Shown piece by piece: positions 60,645 through 64,000 of a stretch of DNA of 64,000 bases; positions within the stretch are counted from its first letter, which is position 1; the number at the start of each line of letters is the position of its first letter. Position numbers and translations under genes: made by a program. The DNA is taken from contig NZ_DATJCS010000051.1 of the NCBI RefSeq assembly GCF_035497915.1, positions 62,001 to 126,000 of the forward strand. Direction: 5' to 3'. The DNA is from Serpens sp035497915 (GTDB lineage Bacteria; Pseudomonadota; Gammaproteobacteria; Pseudomonadales; Pseudomonadaceae). Under the pieces are notes generated by a model that was not told the DNA's origin, did not search any database, and saw only the letters and a program-made list of their open reading frames with translations.

Positions 60645-63600
60645 CAGGCGGCATCCACTGCGGTGTGTCCGCGCCGGCGGGCGAAGCGCTGGCGCAGGCG
60701 GTCGAAATACAGGTACACCACCGGCGTGGTGTACAGGGTGAGCAGCTGGCTGAGCAGCAGGCCGCCGACGATGGCCAGGCCCAGCGGCTGGCGCATCTCG
60801 CCGCCTTCGCTGCTGTCGAGCAGCAGCGGCAGCGCGCCGAGAATCGCCGCCAGGGTGGTCATCAGGATCGGCCGGAAGCGCAGCAGGCAGGCCTCGCGAA
60901 TGGAGGCCAGGGAGTCGCGCCCCTCGCGCTCCAGCTGCAGGGCCAGGTCGATCATCAGGATGGCGTTCTTCTTCACGATACCGATCAGCAGGAACAGGCC
61001 GAGCAGCGAGATCAGGCTGAACTGCCCGCCGGTGAGCTGGATGGCCAGCAACGCGCCGACGCCGGCCGAGGGCAGCGTGGAGAGGATGGTCAGCGGGTGC
61101 ACGTAGCTCTCGTAGAGCACGCCCAGCACGATGTAGACGATTACCAGCGCGCCGAGAATCATCAGCGGCTGGCCCTGCTGGGTCTGCTGCAGCATGCCAC
61201 CGGTGCCGCCGATCAGCCCCTGCACCTCGGTGGGCAGGCCGACCCGCGCCACCGCCTCGTTGATCGCCGCCACCGCCTGATCGGCGCTGTAACCGGGCGC
61301 CACCGAATAGCCGATGCTCTCCGCGGCGAACTGGCTCTGGTGGCTGACGCGATCCTCTTCCAGGCTGCGCTCCCAGCGCGAAAAGGCCGACAGCGGCACG
61401 CGGCTGCCATCGGCGGCGATCACCTGCACGCGATCCAGGGCCTCGGGATGCTGGGCATGGCGCGGATCGATCTCCATCACCACGCTGTACTGGTTGAGGG
61501 TGTCGTAGATGGTGGAGATCTGCCGCTGGCTGAAGGCGTTGTTCAGCACGCTGGTCACCGTGGCCATGTCCACGCCTAGGCGCTTGGCGGTTTCGCGATC
61601 CACCTGAAGGGTGATCTGCTGGGCGCCCTCGCCTTCGCTGGCGTCGATATCAGTCAGCTGCGGCAAGGCACGCAGCGCTTCGCGCACCCTGGGCAGCCAG
61701 ATGCGCAGGTCCTCCAGGTCGCTGGCCAGCAGCACGAATTCGTTTTCCGTGCTGCGCTGGCGGCCGCCGATCTGCAGGTCCTGGTTGACCATCATGAACA
61801 GCCGCGCCCCGGGAATCTTCGGCAGCTCGCGACGCAGGCGATCGACCACCGGCTGGGCGCCGATGCGTCGTTCGGCCAGCGGCTTGAGGCGCACCATCAT
61901 GAAGGCGTTGTTGATGCCGCCACTGCCGCCGATGAAGCCGGCCACGCTTTCCACCGCCGGATCGGTCAGCACGGCCTGGCGGAACTGTTCCATCTTCGGC
62001 TGCATCACCTGGAAGGACAGGCCGTCATCGCCGCGGATCATGCCCATCAGCAGGCCGGTGTCCTGCTGTGGCAGGAAGGTCTTGGGCACCGCCACGTAGA
62101 GGTAGACATTCAGCGCGATGGTGCCCAGCAGCAGGAGCAGCATCAGGCGGGTATGGCGCAACGCCCAGTCCAGGCTGCGTGCGTAGCCGGCCAGCACCCT
62201 GCCCTGCAGGCGCTTGCCGGCCCGCCGCACGGTGCTTGCCTCGCGTTCACTGCCGGCCTTCAGCCAGCGCGCGCAAAGCATCGGTGTGAGGGTCACCGAG
62301 ACCAGCAGGGAAATCAGGATCGCCGCCGCCAGCGTTAGCGAGAACTCGCGGAACAGCCGCTCGACGATGCCGCCCATGAACAGGATGGAGATGAACACTG
62401 CGACCAGCGACAGGTTCATCGACAGCAGGGTGAAGCCCACCTCCTTCGCACCCTTCAGTGCCGCCGCCAGCGGCTTGTCGCCGTTCTCGATGTGCCGGGC
62501 GATGTTCTCCAGCACCACGATGGCGTCGTCCACCACCAGACCGGTGGCTACGATCAGCGCCATCAGCGACAGGTTGTTCAGCGAAAAACCCCACAGGTAC
62601 ATGGCCGCGAAGGTGCCGATCAGCGAGACCGGCACCGCCAGCGCGGGAATCAGCGCCGCCCGCCAGTGGCCGAGGAAGGCGAATACCACCAGGATCACCA
62701 GCCCCACGGCGATCAGCAGGGTGCGTTCGGCCTCGCGCAGGGTGGCACGGATCACCGAGGAACGCTCCATGGCCACATCCAGTTCGAGGCTGGCGGGAAT
62801 CACCGCACGCAGCGCTGGCAGTTGGGCGTTGATGGCCTCGATCGTCTCCAGGATGTTGGCACCGGCCTGGCGGTTGATCACCACCAGCACCGCTTGCTCG
62901 TCGTTGTAGAAGCCGCTGTTGTAGCGGTCCTCCACCGCGTCGCGCACGCTGGCCACATCGCCCAGACGAATCGCCGCGCCGTCCTGGTAGCGAATGATCA
63001 GGGGAATGTAATCGGCGGCCTTGCGCAACTGGTCGTTGGCCTGGATCTGCCAGTGGCGCTGCTCATCCGACACGGCGCCCTTCGGGCGCTGGCGATTGGC
63101 GTCGGCGATGGCCTGGCGCACCTCATCCAGGGCCACGCCGTACTGGTCCAGCAGCCGTGGCTGCAGCTCGATGCGCACCGCCGGCAGCGAGCTGCCGCCC
63201 ACCTGTACTTCGCCCACCCCGGGAACCTGGGACAGTTTCTGGCCGACGATGGAGCTGGCGATGTCGTACAGCTCGCCCTGCCCGAGCACCGGCGAGGTCA
63301 GCGACAGCACCATGATCGGCGCCTGGGCGGGGTTGATCTTGTTGTAGGTGGGCATGCTGCGCATGCCGCTGGGCAGCAGCGGGCGCGCCTCGTTGATCGC
63401 CGCCTGCACTTCGCGGGCGGCGGCGTTGATGTCGCGGTCCAGGTCGAACACCAGGATGATGCGGGTGTTGCCCTGGCTGCTGCGGCTGGTCATCTCGTTG
63501 ATGCCGGCGATGCCGCCCAGCGCCCGCTCCAGGGGCGTGGCCACGGTGGAGGCCATGATCTGCGGACTGGCGCCCGGCAGGTTGGCCTGCACGGTAATGG

Positions 63601-63730
63601 CCGGGAAATCCATGTTCGGCAGCGGCGACACCGGCAGCAGGCCGAAGCTCAGCGCGCCGACCAGCAGGATGGCCAGGCTGATCAGCAGCGTAGCCACCGG
63701 CCGAACGATGAACGGCGCGGAAAGATTCAT
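60644..63730 (-). CDS. muxC: RND efflux permease MuxC/MdtC-like
   Basis: A 1028-aa RND transporter with 12 helices and two large periplasmic loops. N-terminus MNLSAPFIVRPVATLL and the helix-4 acidic pair in GLVVDDAIVVLENI, needed for proton coupling, are present, as is the pore PNMDFPAITVQ. It is one of a heteromeric pair (MuxB/MuxC). MuxABC-OpmB exports novobiocin, aztreonam and macrolides in P. aeruginosa. The ATG overlaps the muxB stop (ATGA). Confidence 0.88.
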   Translation of the reverse strand: MNLSAPFIVRPVATLLISLAILLVGALSFGLLPVSPLPNMDFPAITVQANLPGASPQIMASTVATPLERALGGIAGINEMTSRSSQGNTRIILVFDLDRDINAAAREVQAAINEARPLLPSGMRSMPTYNKINPAQAPIMVLSLTSPVLGQGELYDIASSIVGQKLSQVPGVGEVQVGGSSLPAVRIELQPRLLDQYGVALDEVRQAIADANRQRPKGAVSDEQRHWQIQANDQLRKAADYIPLIIRYQDGAAIRLGDVASVRDAVEDRYNSGFYNDEQAVLVVINRQAGANILETIEAINAQLPALRAVIPASLELDVAMERSSVIRATLREAERTLLIAVGLVILVVFAFLGHWRAALIPALAVPVSLIGTFAAMYLWGFSLNNLSLMALIVATGLVVDDAIVVLENIARHIENGDKPLAAALKGAKEVGFTLLSMNLSLVAVFISILFMGGIVERLFREFSLTLAAAILISLLVSVTLTPMLCARWLKAGSEREASTVRRAGKRLQGRVLAGYARSLDWALRHTRLMLLLLLGTIALNVYLYVAVPKTFLPQQDTGLLMGMIRGDDGLSFQVMQPKMEQFRQAVLTDPAVESVAGFIGGSGGINNAFMMVRLKPLAERRIGAQPVVDRLRRELPKIPGARLFMMVNQDLQIGGRQRSTENEFVLLASDLEDLRIWLPRVREALRALPQLTDIDASEGEGAQQITLQVDRETAKRLGVDMATVTSVLNNAFSQRQISTIYDTLNQYSVVMEIDPRHAQHPEALDRVQVIAADGSRVPLSAFSRWERSLEEDRVSHQSQFAAESIGYSVAPGYSADQAVAAINEAVARVGLPTEVQGLIGGTGGMLQQTQQGQPLMILGALVIVYIVLGVLYESYVHPLTILSTLPSAGVGALLAIQLTGGQFSLISLLGLFLLIGIVKKNAILMIDLALQLEREGRDSLASIREACLLRFRPILMTTLAAILGALPLLLDSSEGGEMRQPLGLAIVGGLLLSQLLTLYTTPVVYLYFDRLRQRFARRRGHTAVDAA

Positions 63731-64000
63731 GGTCGGGCGCCGTCCGCGGCGACTCCCGCCGCGCTTCGCCCGGTGAAGCGCCGGCTCAGGCGGTCGAAGT
63801 ACAGGTAGATCACCGGCGTGGTGAACAGGGTCAGCAGCTGGCTGAGCAGCAGGCCGCCGACCAGCACCAGACCCAGCGGCTGGCGCAGCTCGGCGCCGGA
63901 ACCGGTGGCGAACATCAGCGGAATGGCACCGAACAGCGCGGCCAGGGTGGTCATCAGGATCGGCCGGAAGCGCAGCAGCGCCGCCTGGTGGATGGCGGCC
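63727..64000 (-). CDS. muxB: RND efflux permease MuxB/MdtB-like, 3' end
   Basis: The last 90 codons of an RND permease whose start lies beyond the window. The visible part spans helices 11-12 (ALFGAIPLMFATGSGAE, LVLVGGLLLSQLLTLF, TPVIYLYFDRL). Highly similar to the same part of muxC but not identical, as in MuxB/MuxC or MdtB/MdtC. Its stop overlaps the muxC start. Confidence 0.82.
   Translation of the reverse strand, partial: AAIHQAALLRFRPILMTTLAALFGAIPLMFATGSGAELRQPLGLVLVGGLLLSQLLTLFTTPVIYLYFDRLSRRFTGRSAAGVAADGARP

Overview
The window is high-GC (about two thirds G+C by eye), densely packed and reads as chromosomal DNA of a Pseudomonas. The evidence is the gene set itself: a stress and carbohydrate block resembling, from memory, the P. 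aeruginosa PA2141-PA2165 neighbourhood; a muxBC-opmB-like RND pump; a tcy/dcyD cystine operon; and Pseudomonas-type REP palindromes. I see no rRNA, tRNA or CRISPR array.

Layout. 1-3.8 kb: a CNNM/CBS membrane protein, a 0.7 kb gap without a convincing gene, a tyrosine recombinase and a CinA-like amidase. 4-14.5 kb: a forward operon glgA-treZ-malQ-treY-DUF2934-glgX. 14.6-20.3 kb: a CBS protein, a zinc alcohol dehydrogenase, a DUF72 protein, an exo/endonuclease/phosphatase-fold protein, a cardiolipin synthase and a flippase-like membrane protein, the last four coupled by ATGA overlaps. 20.3-27.8 kb: a reverse operon glgE-treS/mak-glgB, divergent from zapE. 29-31.7 kb: a redox module with diheme cytochrome c, an SHP-type cytochrome c and a divergent fused cytochrome b/flavin/2Fe-2S reductase. 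31.7-36.7 kb: VOC protein, RES-Xre toxin-antitoxin, an AT-rich PIN-domain gene, methyltransferase, GFA protein and SDR. 36.8-41.3 kb: ligD and ku (NHEJ), mgtC with a 44-aa cysteine-rich small ORF upstream, and a KGG stress protein. 41.4-46.2 kb: glgP, a Rho_N-like protein, a six-helix membrane protein and a LysR regulator. 46.2-49 kb: a second tyrosine recombinase divergent from a KfrA-like coiled-coil protein. 49-53 kb: hemerythrin, small proteins, a YetF protein, an alpha/beta hydrolase and DUF3182. 53.1-56.3 kb: dcyD-tcyJLN. 56.5-59 kb: a degenerate PIG-L protein, dgkA and an orphan DctP behind a sigma-54 promoter. 59-64 kb: a REP cluster, then opmB, muxC and the end of muxB.

How the genes fit together. 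TreS/Mak and GlgE make alpha-1,4-glucan from trehalose or maltose, GlgB branches it, GlgP and GlgX degrade it, and TreY/TreZ release trehalose from glucan ends while MalQ recycles oligomers. No glgC is present in the window. A 20-bp sequence with a palindromic core lies 91 nt upstream of the glgA start and 81 nt upstream of the glgE start, in the same orientation with one mismatch. It is a good candidate for a common regulator site. Ku/LigD, CinA, the KGG protein, cardiolipin synthase and hemerythrin fit a stationary-phase or desiccation stress theme.

The best candidates for undescribed biology are the shared glg/tre operator, the SHP-DHC-fused reductase module with its inverted response-regulator-like sites, a hairpin that could hide the ribosome binding site of the KGG gene, the recombinase/KfrA-like pair whose recombinase tail is encoded by a REP element, and the AT-rich PIN gene with a perfect 16-bp internal inverted repeat.
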